In this document: positions 1-10,241 of the stretch, piece after piece
Layout of the letters: every line of letters begins with the position of its first letter
How positions within the stretch are numbered: position 1 is the stretch's first letter
Assembly: GCA_900539265.1 (NCBI GenBank)
Contig: UQBM01000024.1
Span: forward strand, 1-24,756
DNA from: an uncultured Mollicutes bacterium
Lineage (GTDB): Bacteria > Bacillota_I > Bacilli_A > ML615J-28 > CAG-313
Length of the DNA stretch: 24,756 bases
Direction: 5' to 3'
The notes under the pieces: generated by a model
The model's database searches: none
Told to the model about the DNA's origin: nothing
What the model saw: only the letters and a program-made list of their open reading frames with translations
Made by a program: the position numbers and the translations under genes

Positions 1-1900
<1,900 letters not shown>

Positions 1901-2081
1901 ATTTTCTTTCCTTTGAATCCAAAAATTCTCTTAAATTTTTGTCGTAGTCAATCCCTCTAGATTGCTCTACCTCCTTCTTCTTTTTTGAAGTCTTTCTTAC
2001 TTTGCGACAAGTATTATCCAATTTTCAAAGATCTATTCTTTTTTTAAAATCCCCCCCAAATTTACCTTAGCCTTAGCTTTA
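1901..2081 (-). other. tRNA-Ile to 23S internal transcribed spacer
   Basis: This 181-base spacer holds no gene. On the minus strand it contains ATCTTTGAAAAT near 2030, a copy of the CTTTGAAAAC motif that also sits in the 16S leader and is common in Bacillota rRNA operons. It also has a short inverted repeat (CAAAAATT / AATTTTTG) just before the 23S 5' end. It is probably transcribed and removed during 23S maturation. Confidence 0.7.
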
Positions 2082-2158
<77 letters not shown>

Positions 2159-2184
2159 CCTGGGGTTTCCTTCTGAAAGATTCT

Positions 2185-2215
2185 ATCTTTCAAAACTAAA
2201 CATAACAGCTTGGAG
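2185..2215 (-). other. 16S 3' trailer arm of the 16S processing stem
   Basis: On the minus strand this reads CTCCAAGCTGTTATGTTTAG followed by TTTTGAAAGAT. Its complement occurs in the 16S leader (3850-3879), with about 22 consecutive bases nearly perfectly paired across CTGTTATGTTTAG. Such leader/trailer stems bracket 16S rRNA and are cut by RNase III in bacterial rRNA maturation. The sequence pairing is seen directly; cleavage is inferred. Confidence 0.8.
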
Positions 2216-2306
2216 TATCTTCCTTTTAGAAATTGCTTTTTTTAGTAGGTCTTTCCCCCTACTCTCTCTTGCTTGAAGGCTTCTTCGCCTCCTGCCTTTC
2301 TCCTTA

Positions 2307-3840
<1,534 letters not shown>

Positions 3841-3849
3841 CTTTCCTTG

Positions 3850-3879
3850 CTCCACCTGTTATGTTTAGTTTTCAAAGAT
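3850..3879 (-). other. 16S leader: processing-stem arm and CTTTGAAAAC motif
   Basis: The minus strand reads ATCTTTGAAAACTAAACATA then ACAGGTGGAG just before the mature 16S 5' end. It pairs with the trailer at 2185-2215 to close a long stem around 16S. The CTTTGAAAACTAAAC part also matches the conserved leader element of Bacillota rRNA operons. Confidence 0.8.
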
Positions 3880-3908
3880 CTATCTTTCTTTATTTTTGCA
3901 TCTTTTAT

Positions 3909-3937
3909 ATTATATCATTTCTTTTTCCTTTTGTCAA
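3909..3937 (-). promoter_or_regulatory. rRNA operon promoter P2
   Basis: Reading the minus strand, TTGACA (3932-3937) is followed by exactly 17 bases and then TATAAT (3909-3914). Both hexamers are perfect sigma-A consensus. The transcript would start near 3902, about 60 bases ahead of mature 16S. Confidence 0.93.
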
Positions 3938-4014
3938 GAAAATGCACTAATAATTTAATTAAATCATTAAATCTATAAGTTTTCTAAAATACTACATATC
4001 TAAAATGCCTAAGT

Positions 4015-4043
4015 ATTATATCAAATTTTTAATAATATGTCTA
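4015..4043 (-). promoter_or_regulatory. rRNA operon promoter P1
   Basis: On the minus strand TAGACA (4038-4043, 5 of 6 consensus) is followed by 17 bases and TATAAT (4015-4020). It lies about 106 bases upstream of P2, the tandem layout typical of bacterial rRNA operons, and begins only 9 bases past the stop of the CBS-pair gene. Confidence 0.85.
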
Positions 4044-4052
4044 CTTATTTGC

Positions 4053-4460
4053 TCAAATACTTTTGTTTTTTTCAAAAAAATATTTTATAATGTCTGTTCT
4101 TGTAACAATTCCAATAAATTTATTTCGATCATCTAAAACTGGAACAAAATTTTCTGCCGTTGCTTTAATAATTAAATCATTCATATCAGCATTGATATTA
4201 ATAGGTAGGTTATCTCGATGTCTTCTAATAGAACCTATTTTTGTTAATTCAGCAGTTTTCAAATCAAAACAATTACGATTTTTAATTTCCCACAAAATAT
4301 CGCCTTCTGACAGAGTTCCTACATACTCTCCATCATCATTTAGAATAGGTACTGTTGTATAACGATATCTTTCCATTTTTTCTAATGCTTGTCTTATTGT
4401 GGCATTACTATTAACATATACAACTTCTTTTTTAGGTTTTAGGAAAAATAAAATATTCAT
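4053..4460 (-). CDS. CBS-domain pair (Bateman module) protein
   Basis: This is a 135-residue protein made almost entirely of two CBS domains. The first spans about residues 12-62 (TIRQALEKMERYRYTTVPIL...GTLSEGDIL) and the second about 76-130 (NFVPVLD...GIVTRTDIIKYF). Such pairs bind adenosyl ligands and usually regulate a partner. The ATG at 4460 is chosen over an upstream in-frame ATG because AAAGGAG lies just before it (4471-4478). The gene is 54 bases downstream of the cysteine-synthase-type gene on the same strand, so it may regulate that enzyme. It is the only gene here ending in TGA, and the frame meets TAG four codons later. A DarB-like c-di-AMP sensor is an alternative; I cannot tell ligand identity. 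Confidence 0.85.
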   Translation of the reverse strand: MNILFFLKPKKEVVYVNSNATIRQALEKMERYRYTTVPILNDDGEYVGTLSEGDILWEIKNRNCFDLKTAELTKIGSIRRHRDNLPININADMNDLIIKATAENFVPVLDDRNKFIGIVTRTDIIKYFFEKNKSI

Positions 4461-4514
4461 ATCTAGTATACTCCTTTTAAATATTATACCAAATATATTA
4501 AAATAATGCAAATA

Positions 4515-5432
4515 TTATAGCATAGACAAATATCTTTCCCCTGTATCATGAAAAATCATAACAATTATTTTATTACTTATTTTATTTATTTTTAAATATT
4601 CTAAAGCTCCCGCTAATACCGCACCTGATGAATATCCTACTAAAATACCTTCTTCTTTAGCAAGCATTTCCATATGTTTTTTGGCATCTTCATCAGTTAT
4701 TTCCATAATATCATCTATTAAACTCATATCAACAATACTTGGCATAAAGGTTGTCCCAATTCCTGGAATATTATACTTACCTACTAATTTCTTAGAATAA
4801 TAAGGACATCCTGAAGGTTCTACTCCAATAATTTTAATATTATCATTCATTTCTTTTAACCCCTTTGCAATTCCAGTTATAGTACCTCCAGAACCCATAC
4901 CTGCTACTACTATATTTATTTTTCCTTCTAAATCTTCCATTAATTCTTTTGAAGTTGTTTTATAATGAGCTAGGGGATTTATATTATTATTAAATTGATT
5001 GATAAAATAATTATTAGGTATTTTTTCTAATAATTCTTGGGCTTTATTAATAGCACCCTGTATACCTTCTTCTTTTTTTGTTAAAACGACCGTGGCACCA
5101 TACAATTTTAATAATTTTATTCGCTCAATTGTTACACTTTCACTCATTATTATAATCAGTTTCAAATTAAAATATGCACAAACCATTGCAAGCCCAATTC
5201 CTGTATTTCCACTTGTTGCCTCTATAATAGTAGTTTTTGAATCAATTTTGCCCTCTTTCAAACCATTTAAAATAATTTCATAAGCTATTCTATCTTTACT
5301 AGATCCCCCAGGATTAAATTTTTCTAATTTTGAAACCAAAATATTGGGAATCTTATATTTTTTTTCAATTTTTTCTAATCTCACAAGCGGTGTATTTCCT
5401 ATTAATTCACAAATATTATTATATATTTTCAT
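4515..5432 (-). CDS. cysteine synthase-type PLP enzyme (O-acetylserine thiol-lyase or cystathionine beta-synthase catalytic domain)
   Basis: The 305-residue protein is a fold-type II PLP enzyme. The cofactor lysine is K46 in KFNPGGSSKDR, the substrate loop TSGNTG is at 73-78, and the phosphate-binding GSGGTITG is at 180-187. PGIGTTFMP (223-231) and SSGAV (268-272) also fit the family. CysK enzymes join O-acetylserine and sulfide to make cysteine; the closely related cystathionine beta-synthase core uses serine and homocysteine, and sequence alone does not separate them. The length matches standalone CysK. The ATG is preceded by AAGGTGA. A CBS-pair protein follows 54 bases downstream, in the same order as the catalytic and regulatory parts of cystathionine beta-synthase. 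I see no T-box or SAM riboswitch upstream. Confidence 0.9.
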   Translation of the reverse strand: MKIYNNICELIGNTPLVRLEKIEKKYKIPNILVSKLEKFNPGGSSKDRIAYEIILNGLKEGKIDSKTTIIEATSGNTGIGLAMVCAYFNLKLIIIMSESVTIERIKLLKLYGATVVLTKKEEGIQGAINKAQELLEKIPNNYFINQFNNNINPLAHYKTTSKELMEDLEGKINIVVAGMGSGGTITGIAKGLKEMNDNIKIIGVEPSGCPYYSKKLVGKYNIPGIGTTFMPSIVDMSLIDDIMEITDEDAKKHMEMLAKEEGILVGYSSGAVLAGALEYLKINKISNKIIVMIFHDTGERYLSML

Positions 5433-5820
5433 TTTATCACCTTATTTATAATATGAGTTAAAAAATAAATTTGCTTTTATAAAAGCCTATTATAAAAAAA
5501 CAATATTTTAAATTTCTGTCTATTAAAATACCATTTTTCTAATTATTAAATTATTTTTTATTAATTCAACATTTTATACCAGTATTTAAGACATAATCAA
5601 AATTTTAGCAAAAAATAGCAATATAAGTAGAAATAATAATTGAAAATGGTAAAGAAATACTAATTGTGACTTTCATATTTTTTATTGGGTTATTAGTAAA
5701 AAAGGAGCAAAAAGTATCAAATTTTTTATTATTATAAGTTAATTGCTTCATAAAAACTATTTTTTCTACAATTATAAGAAGTTTTACCATTTTTTACCAT
5801 TTTATTTTAAGACAAGAAAT
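5433..5820. other. AT-rich gene-free stretch between cysteine synthase and recombinase genes
   Basis: I find no convincing gene here. It holds a perfect 14-base palindrome GCTTTTATAAAAGC (5473-5486), possibly overlapping the promoter of the minus-strand cysteine synthase gene, and copies of TTTTACCAT at 5782-5790 and 5792-5800, with a reverse copy at 5646-5653. A 61-codon minus-strand frame at 5605-5790 lacks a clear ribosome binding site and was not called. Confidence 0.5.
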
Positions 5821-5849
5821 TTTACCATCTAGATTTTTTTTGATATAAT
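5821..5849 (+). promoter_or_regulatory. promoter of the small serine recombinase gene
   Basis: TTTACC (5821-5826, 4 of 6 consensus) is followed by 17 bases and TATAAT (5844-5849). The -35 box lies inside the third TTTTACCAT copy (5820-5828), so a protein binding that repeat could block RNA polymerase. Confidence 0.65.
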
Positions 5850-5872
5850 AATTTTATTCTTTGGAGGTTTAT

Positions 5873-6475
5873 ATGAAATATGGCTATGTAAGAGTATCAA
5901 CTACTACTCAAAATATAGATAGACAAATGGAAGAAATGCACAAATTTGGCCTTACAGATGAATTTATTTATATTGATAAACAGAGTGGTAAAGATTTTGA
6001 TCGACCTAATTATCAAATAATGAAAAACAAACTAAAAAAAGATGATCTTTTAATTATTAAATCAATTGACCGCTTAGGACGTAACTATGAAATGATTATT
6101 AAAGAATGGAGCGATATTACCAAAGTAATTGAAGCAGATATTTGTGTAATCGACTTCCCACTTCTTGATACGCGATCTGAAAACACTAATTTAGTGGGAA
6201 AGTTTATTAGTGATATTGTTCTACAAGTATTATCCTTTGTTGCACAAAATGAAAGAGAAAATATTAGACAAAGACAAGCCGAAGGTATTAGAATTGCGAA
6301 GGAAAAAGGTGTGCATATGGGAAGACCAAGATATAAGTTACCAAATAATTTCATTGAGATTGTAATACGATACCATAATAAAGAATTAACACATATGGAG
6401 GCTGCAGAAATTTTAAATATGACAAGAGGAACCTTTTTAAAATATTCTAAATTAATAAAAAAGGAACAAGATTAA
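5873..6475 (+). CDS. small serine recombinase (resolvase/invertase family)
   Basis: The 200-residue protein has the resolvase catalytic fold: YVRVST with nucleophile Ser9, then KSIDRLGRN with the conserved arginines R67 and R70, and the long E helix with AQNERENIRQRQAEG. The C-terminus (about 158-196) looks like a short helix-turn-helix of the Hin/gamma-delta type. Such enzymes invert or resolve DNA between two short sites, or assist transposition. ATG 5873 is preferred over an upstream TTG because GGAGG (5863-5867) sits five bases before it. No transposase is nearby, so the enzyme is an orphan; the TTTTACCAT repeats in its promoter region could be binding or crossover sites. Its stop codon lies inside a strong terminator. 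Confidence 0.92.
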   Translation: MKYGYVRVSTTTQNIDRQMEEMHKFGLTDEFIYIDKQSGKDFDRPNYQIMKNKLKKDDLLIIKSIDRLGRNYEMIIKEWSDITKVIEADICVIDFPLLDTRSENTNLVGKFISDIVLQVLSFVAQNERENIRQRQAEGIRIAKEKGVHMGRPRYKLPNNFIEIVIRYHNKELTHMEAAEILNMTRGTFLKYSKLIKKEQD

Positions 6476-6497
6476 TTTAGCTAATCTTGTTCCTTTT
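6459..6497. terminator. bidirectional intrinsic terminator between recombinase and CDF genes
   Basis: A 16-base perfect stem (AAAAGGAACAAGATTA, 6459-6474, with its complement 6482-6497) closes a 7-base loop. A-rich and T-rich flanks let it end transcripts from both sides: the recombinase gene on plus, whose stop codon it contains, and the CDF gene on minus. Confidence 0.9.
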
Positions 6498-6595
6498 CAT
6501 TTCTTTTTATATTTAACTAATGCCATTTTCTTTAATTTTACATAAAGTTAAACATTAGAACTTCAATAATGTGTTATCAATTCAGTTTTCACAAC

Positions 6596-7513
6596 CTACA
6601 TATTATGAATCATTTCTCTTGATAATAGTAGATAAATTTTACTATCTTGATAAATATTTAATAAATGATTTTTAATATCTTGAAACTTTTTACTTATCTC
6701 TTCAGTTTTAAGATTTTGCTTTGGATATAAAGAGATATAGATTTGATAGTGATCACCAGAAAAAGCAAAATATAAATCATTAAATTTAAACGTCGAAAAT
6801 TTATTTTGAAGACCATTAGTTAATTCTTTTTCAGTTTCAATAAATCTTCTTCGATCGACTAAAATCTTAATCTGTCCTATTAATTCTTTAAGTGGTGAAT
6901 AAAGATAAATAATTGACAATATAATTACAGTAATTGAATCACCAATTTCTTTAATACTACTTAAAAACTCAATATTAGAAAATAATAATAGACTAGAAAT
7001 AGCAATTAAAGTAACCAAGCCATCATACAAACTAGCTTTAATTTCAATTCTAATAATTTCCGATTTTACTTGAGATTTTTTATTTAAAATTGAATAAACA
7101 ACTGTTATTAATAAACACAACCCACACATACTTAGACCATATACAATTAATTGCCAATTTGAAGCATTAAAATTATCGATGGTTTTATTATTAATAAAAT
7201 CTAAAATTGTTAATGCGCCATCCAAAATTGTAAAAATAATGGTTCCTAACATCATAATTGCCCTAAATAGTAAAAAGATATTTTCTATTGCATATCTTCC
7301 AAAAGGATATTTTTTAGAATCATTCTTATTTACATAATTAGAAACAAAAATAGAAACCATTGTTGATCCACAAAGAATTGCGGAAATCAGCCCATCTAAT
7401 AAGATCGACATACTAGTAGTTAAATAAAAAAAGATGAATCCGACAATAGCGGATATAAGATTAATGATAACACCTATTATTAAGGCTCTAAATTCATAAT
7501 TTTTTTTACTCAT
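6596..7513 (-). CDS. cation diffusion facilitator (CDF) family membrane protein, divergent
   Basis: The 305-residue protein has about six hydrophobic segments in the first 215 residues and a soluble C-terminal domain, the layout of CDF metal/proton antiporters. YPFGRYAIENI (69-79) matches the conserved YPFGRxRxE loop after the second membrane helix. The metal site normally has two pairs of ligands (D/HxxxD). By eye only D40 and D164 remain, with S44 and A160 at the partner positions, so transport activity or metal choice is uncertain. The start at 7513 is set by AGGAGGATC (7519-7526). A consensus-like promoter lies at 7566-7594. The gene is separate from the IbrB-like gene upstream, but read-through is possible because no strong terminator separates them. 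Confidence 0.85.
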   Translation of the reverse strand: MSKKNYEFRALIIGVIINLISAIVGFIFFYLTTSMSILLDGLISAILCGSTMVSIFVSNYVNKNDSKKYPFGRYAIENIFLLFRAIMMLGTIIFTILDGALTILDFINNKTIDNFNASNWQLIVYGLSMCGLCLLITVVYSILNKKSQVKSEIIRIEIKASLYDGLVTLIAISSLLLFSNIEFLSSIKEIGDSITVIILSIIYLYSPLKELIGQIKILVDRRRFIETEKELTNGLQNKFSTFKFNDLYFAFSGDHYQIYISLYPKQNLKTEEISKKFQDIKNHLLNIYQDSKIYLLLSREMIHNM

Positions 7514-7542
7514 TAGAGATCCTCCTATATAGTTGTATAAAT

Positions 7543-7560
7543 TGATAGAATTATCTATCA
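7543..7560 (-). promoter_or_regulatory. inverted repeat at the CDF transcription start, operator candidate
   Basis: TGATAG (7543-7548) and CTATCA (7555-7560) are perfect inverted arms separated by six bases. They lie where transcription from the adjacent promoter should begin, so a repressor bound there could control the CDF gene. No regulator is encoded next to it. Confidence 0.4.
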
Positions 7561-7565
7561 CCTAT

Positions 7566-7594
7566 ATTATATCATTTTTTTATGTTTTTTAGAA
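7566..7594 (-). promoter_or_regulatory. promoter of the CDF gene
   Basis: On the minus strand TTCTAA (7589-7594) is followed by 17 bases and a perfect TATAAT (7566-7571) preceded by TGA. The -35 box is weak, the -10 strong. Confidence 0.65.
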
Positions 7595-7629
7595 GTAATT
7601 TACCTCAATACAATTATGATAAAATCATA

Positions 7630-8187
7630 CTAAGCAATATTTTGTTTATCACTATCAAATTCATCATCATCTTCTTCTACTGGTGTCCACGCCTTACCAA
7701 ATTTTACATCTTTAAATAAAGATGCAAGACCAGTGATTTGCTTAAGGCGTAAAATTTCATCTTTATCCATTCCAAGATGTTTTGATATCCAAGCATCTGA
7801 TCTTCCTAACTCATGAAGTTCTTTTATTATATTGCTCATTAAATCTACATTATGTGATCCTCTTGCACGATTATGCCTAATAGTGCTAGCCATTCTATGA
7901 TCAAGAGATTTATCAATAATGGAAACTGGTAACATTCCATTTTCACGCTCATAAATATCATGATAATCTAGCATTATCCGATATCGATGAAATCCATCTA
8001 CAATAACATACCGATCTTTTTCTTTTATATAATAGCATACTATTGGCATTGTATAACCATCTTCTTTTATGCTATCATATAAAAGTTTTAATTCTGGTGG
8101 TGCAACTGAATTAGGATTATATGTATTAGGTTCAATTTTTTCAATTGGTACCGATATTACATTATATGCAGGACTCTTAAATGTCAT
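7630..8187 (-). CDS. IbrB-like ParB/sulfiredoxin-fold protein
   Basis: The 185-residue protein carries a ParB/Srx-type domain: YNPNSVAPPELKLLYDSI near the N-terminus and the VDGFHRYR box (63-70) that in this fold binds nucleotide. It continues with IRHNRARGSHN (113-123) and a helical helix-turn-helix-like part. It directly follows a PAPS-reductase-like gene, the same pairing as E. coli IbrA/IbrB, regulators of Eib immunoglobulin-binding proteins found in prophage remnants. I chose ATG 8187 instead of an in-frame extension to 8277, since the extension would lie inside the upstream gene and TTGGAG (8195-8200) precedes 8187. Only two bases separate the two genes. The biochemical role of the pair is not established; DNA binding or an ATPase/kinase-like activity are inferences. 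Confidence 0.85.
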   Translation of the reverse strand: MTFKSPAYNVISVPIEKIEPNTYNPNSVAPPELKLLYDSIKEDGYTMPIVCYYIKEKDRYVIVDGFHRYRIMLDYHDIYERENGMLPVSIIDKSLDHRMASTIRHNRARGSHNVDLMSNIIKELHELGRSDAWISKHLGMDKDEILRLKQITGLASLFKDVKFGKAWTPVEEDDDEFDSDKQNIA

Positions 8188-8189
8188 AA

Positions 8190-9515
8190 TTAATCTCCAA
8201 TATTTTGATATTTTTCTTTCAAAAGATCTATTCTTTTTTGTTGTTCTCTTGTCAATCCAAACCCCATAAACCGACAAGTATGATCATTTCGCAAAATACA
8301 ATAACACATCCGTTTCCAACTTGGAATGTCCTTCGTTGATTTAATATCATCAGTATGATCCGGTAATTTTCCAATAAAAATAATTCTTGAATATTTTAAA
8401 ATTGTATAATTAGAAATTCCATTTCTTTCAATATTATATCCATGATCAATGAGTTCTTTAATTGTGTCTTCATCTAAACCTCCACCTCTTTTATGCCAAA
8501 AATCATTAGATGCCTCAAATTTTTTAATATAATTATTTCGAATTCTAGCTGGAAGAGTTTTTAATAAAAATTTTGTATATGACTCCCAAGTGTGTCCTTC
8601 TGGTAATGATAAGTTTCGATAACCCATAGCTTTTGTCTTACCATAAATAGCACCAAAATTTACTCCCCTAACTCTACCAACTAATTTACACCAAATTTTA
8701 GGATCAATAACACGATATAAATTTAAACTATCTTTGGCATAATCATTGAATGGTGAAGCTACTCGCATTTGATCTGGTTTTAATCCTGCCATATAATACA
8801 AATCATATAAGCGATTATAATCATAATTAAATAAATAATTTGCATGCCATACATCACTTAATGACCAATCATAAATAGGCGATGCACAATAAGTATCTTT
8901 AAATTGTTTACTAATCCAACAAGTTCCCTTATATCCATACTTTTTATTTAAAATACCACTATATCTTTGCAATGATTCATCGGTTCTAATTCCAAGCAAA
9001 CATACAGTTTTTTTATTACCATGTATTATTCGATACCACCTACCGAATTGTTTAGCAAGGTCCTCTTGATGCATACGATAGTGATAAGTTGACATAATAT
9101 TATTTTCCAAATTAATAACATATGGATGTTTAGGCATTGGCCGAACCCATGCATCCTTTTTTGTATCATCCCATGGATACCAAAACATTTCATAACTACT
9201 TAGAGCTGTCCTAGTTGCCATTGGTAAACATACCCAATATGGTTCAACTTCATTTTCAATTTTATTAAAAGTTCTTTCAATATATTCAGTTGTAACACTA
9301 TACTGCGCCTCAAAATCTTGATGAAATACCCCTATTTTTTTATTTGGATAATACTTTTTTTGAAAATCAAGTGTAAGATTTAATAAAAGTCCACTATCTT
9401 TTCCACCAGAAAACGAAACATAAATGTTGTCAAACTCCGTGAAAAGATAATTAAGTCTTTCTTGTAACACCTCATATACATCTTTTTCTCCATATTTACG
9501 TTTCGTTTTAATCAC
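8190..9515 (-). CDS. IbrA-like PAPS reductase-family protein (DUF3440 type)
   Basis: The 441-residue protein starts with the ATP pyrophosphatase loop SFSGGKDSG (34-42) typical of PAPS reductase, DndC and related enzymes. This is followed by a HQDFEAQYSVTTEYIE stretch like that of IbrA proteins and a large C-terminal region of the DUF3440 type. Such enzymes adenylate a substrate; the real target of IbrA is unknown. The called start is GTG (9515) just after AAGGG; the AAGGGGTGAT run overlaps this codon, so initiation a few codons downstream is possible. It is co-transcribed with the IbrB-like gene from a clear promoter at 9548-9576. There are no DndB, D or E genes nearby, so this is not a standard phosphorothioation cluster. 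Confidence 0.87.
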   Translation of the reverse strand: MIKTKRKYGEKDVYEVLQERLNYLFTEFDNIYVSFSGGKDSGLLLNLTLDFQKKYYPNKKIGVFHQDFEAQYSVTTEYIERTFNKIENEVEPYWVCLPMATRTALSSYEMFWYPWDDTKKDAWVRPMPKHPYVINLENNIMSTYHYRMHQEDLAKQFGRWYRIIHGNKKTVCLLGIRTDESLQRYSGILNKKYGYKGTCWISKQFKDTYCASPIYDWSLSDVWHANYLFNYDYNRLYDLYYMAGLKPDQMRVASPFNDYAKDSLNLYRVIDPKIWCKLVGRVRGVNFGAIYGKTKAMGYRNLSLPEGHTWESYTKFLLKTLPARIRNNYIKKFEASNDFWHKRGGGLDEDTIKELIDHGYNIERNGISNYTILKYSRIIFIGKLPDHTDDIKSTKDIPSWKRMCYCILRNDHTCRFMGFGLTREQQKRIDLLKEKYQNIGD

Positions 9516-9547
9516 CCCTTATAAATTGGAAAAATTTAACATTTTTT

Positions 9548-9576
9548 ATTTTATCATAAATTTCGACATTATTCAA
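9548..9576 (-). promoter_or_regulatory. promoter of the ibrA/ibrB-like operon
   Basis: On the minus strand TTGAAT (9571-9576) is followed by 17 bases ending in TGA and then TAAAAT (9548-9553), an extended -10. A short dyad AAGAT/ATCTT (9575-9588) touches the upstream edge of the -35 box. Confidence 0.75.
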
Positions 9577-9743
9577 GATTTTTATCTTAATAATTTTAAT
9601 TTGATTTTTTACTTTCAATAGTCTTTGATAAAACTTTACTAAATATAGTTTCCCCTATATAATAATCCCAAAATTATATTATTTTTATAAACTATTATAA
9701 AATTTTACTTAAATACTTTACATTTTTCTACATTTTATGATAA

Positions 9744-10204
9744 GATATAAAGGTAAATAGTTCTACTAATTCTCATGAAGATAAAGGATTAATCGAATGT
9801 CTTATGGTTAAAGGAGCTAAAGTATTAATATATAATGCTGATGTAAAGGAAAGTTTTGGCAAGGATGTTGAGGCTGCAATGGCTTTGAGTCTAGGAAAAC
9901 CTGTTATTTTCTTTTGTAAACATGAAGCAAGAAAGAAATTTTATAGAGATGTTCATCCTTTAAGTAGATTATCAATATGAAAAATGGTGTAGCAGGTGGA
10001 ACAATCATTTGTTCGACAGAGGATAGCGTCATTGAAATTTTAAATAGACTATTTAGTGATGATATGGAATATAAAATTGAACAAAAAAAGGGTCAAATCG
10101 GATATTATTTATTAAAAGAGAAACTTACAGATTCTGTCATTAGAATTCAAACTAATGATAAATTGATTAGTTCTAGTTTTTGAAATTATTACAATACTAT
10201 TTAA
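9744..10204 (+). pseudogene. remnant of a Rossmann-like (nucleotide-hydrolase/TIR/SLOG-like?) protein gene
   Basis: Two adjacent frames read as one continuous protein end. Frame one (from 9744, ending TGA 9978) gives KGLIECLMVKGAKVLIYNAD, then SFGKDVEAAMALSLGKPVIF and YRDVHPLSRL. Frame two (9977-10183) continues with NGVAGGTIICST and SVIRIQTNDKL. There is no start codon upstream of frame one (stop at 9741), so the 5' part is gone, and the frames are joined by a small frameshift near 9975. The second frame ends at TGA 10181, but reading that codon as Trp gives FWNYYNTI and then TAA at 10202, which looks like a natural C-terminus. The fold resembles nucleotide-binding enzymes, but I do not know the family with confidence. 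I judge it non-functional. Confidence 0.7.
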
Positions 10205-10210
10205 AAAAAT

Positions 10211-10241
10211 AAAAATTCTAACAGCTACTGTTAGAATTTTT
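10211..10241. terminator. bidirectional intrinsic terminator 3' of the large serine recombinase
   Basis: A perfect 14-base stem (AAAAATTCTAACAG, 10211-10224, with 10228-10241) encloses a 3-base loop CTA. T-rich runs follow on both strands, so it can stop the recombinase operon on minus and the decayed gene on plus. Confidence 0.88.

Noticed and set aside
5605..5790. A 61-codon minus-strand frame with a hydrophobic tail upstream of the cysteine synthase gene
   Set aside because: There is no clear ribosome binding site, the composition follows the AT-rich background, and its start lies inside the TTTTACCAT repeats.
8188..8277. N-terminal extension of the IbrB-like protein by 30 residues
   Set aside because: It would overlap the end of the IbrA-like gene in another frame, while a good ribosome site and homologue-like start exist at 8187.
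4515..9515. DNA phosphorothioation (Dnd) system, because a PAPS-reductase-like gene lies near a cysteine enzyme gene
   Set aside because: The DUF3440 architecture with a ParB/Srx partner fits IbrA/IbrB; DndA, B, D and E are absent and the cysteine synthase is not a desulfurase.
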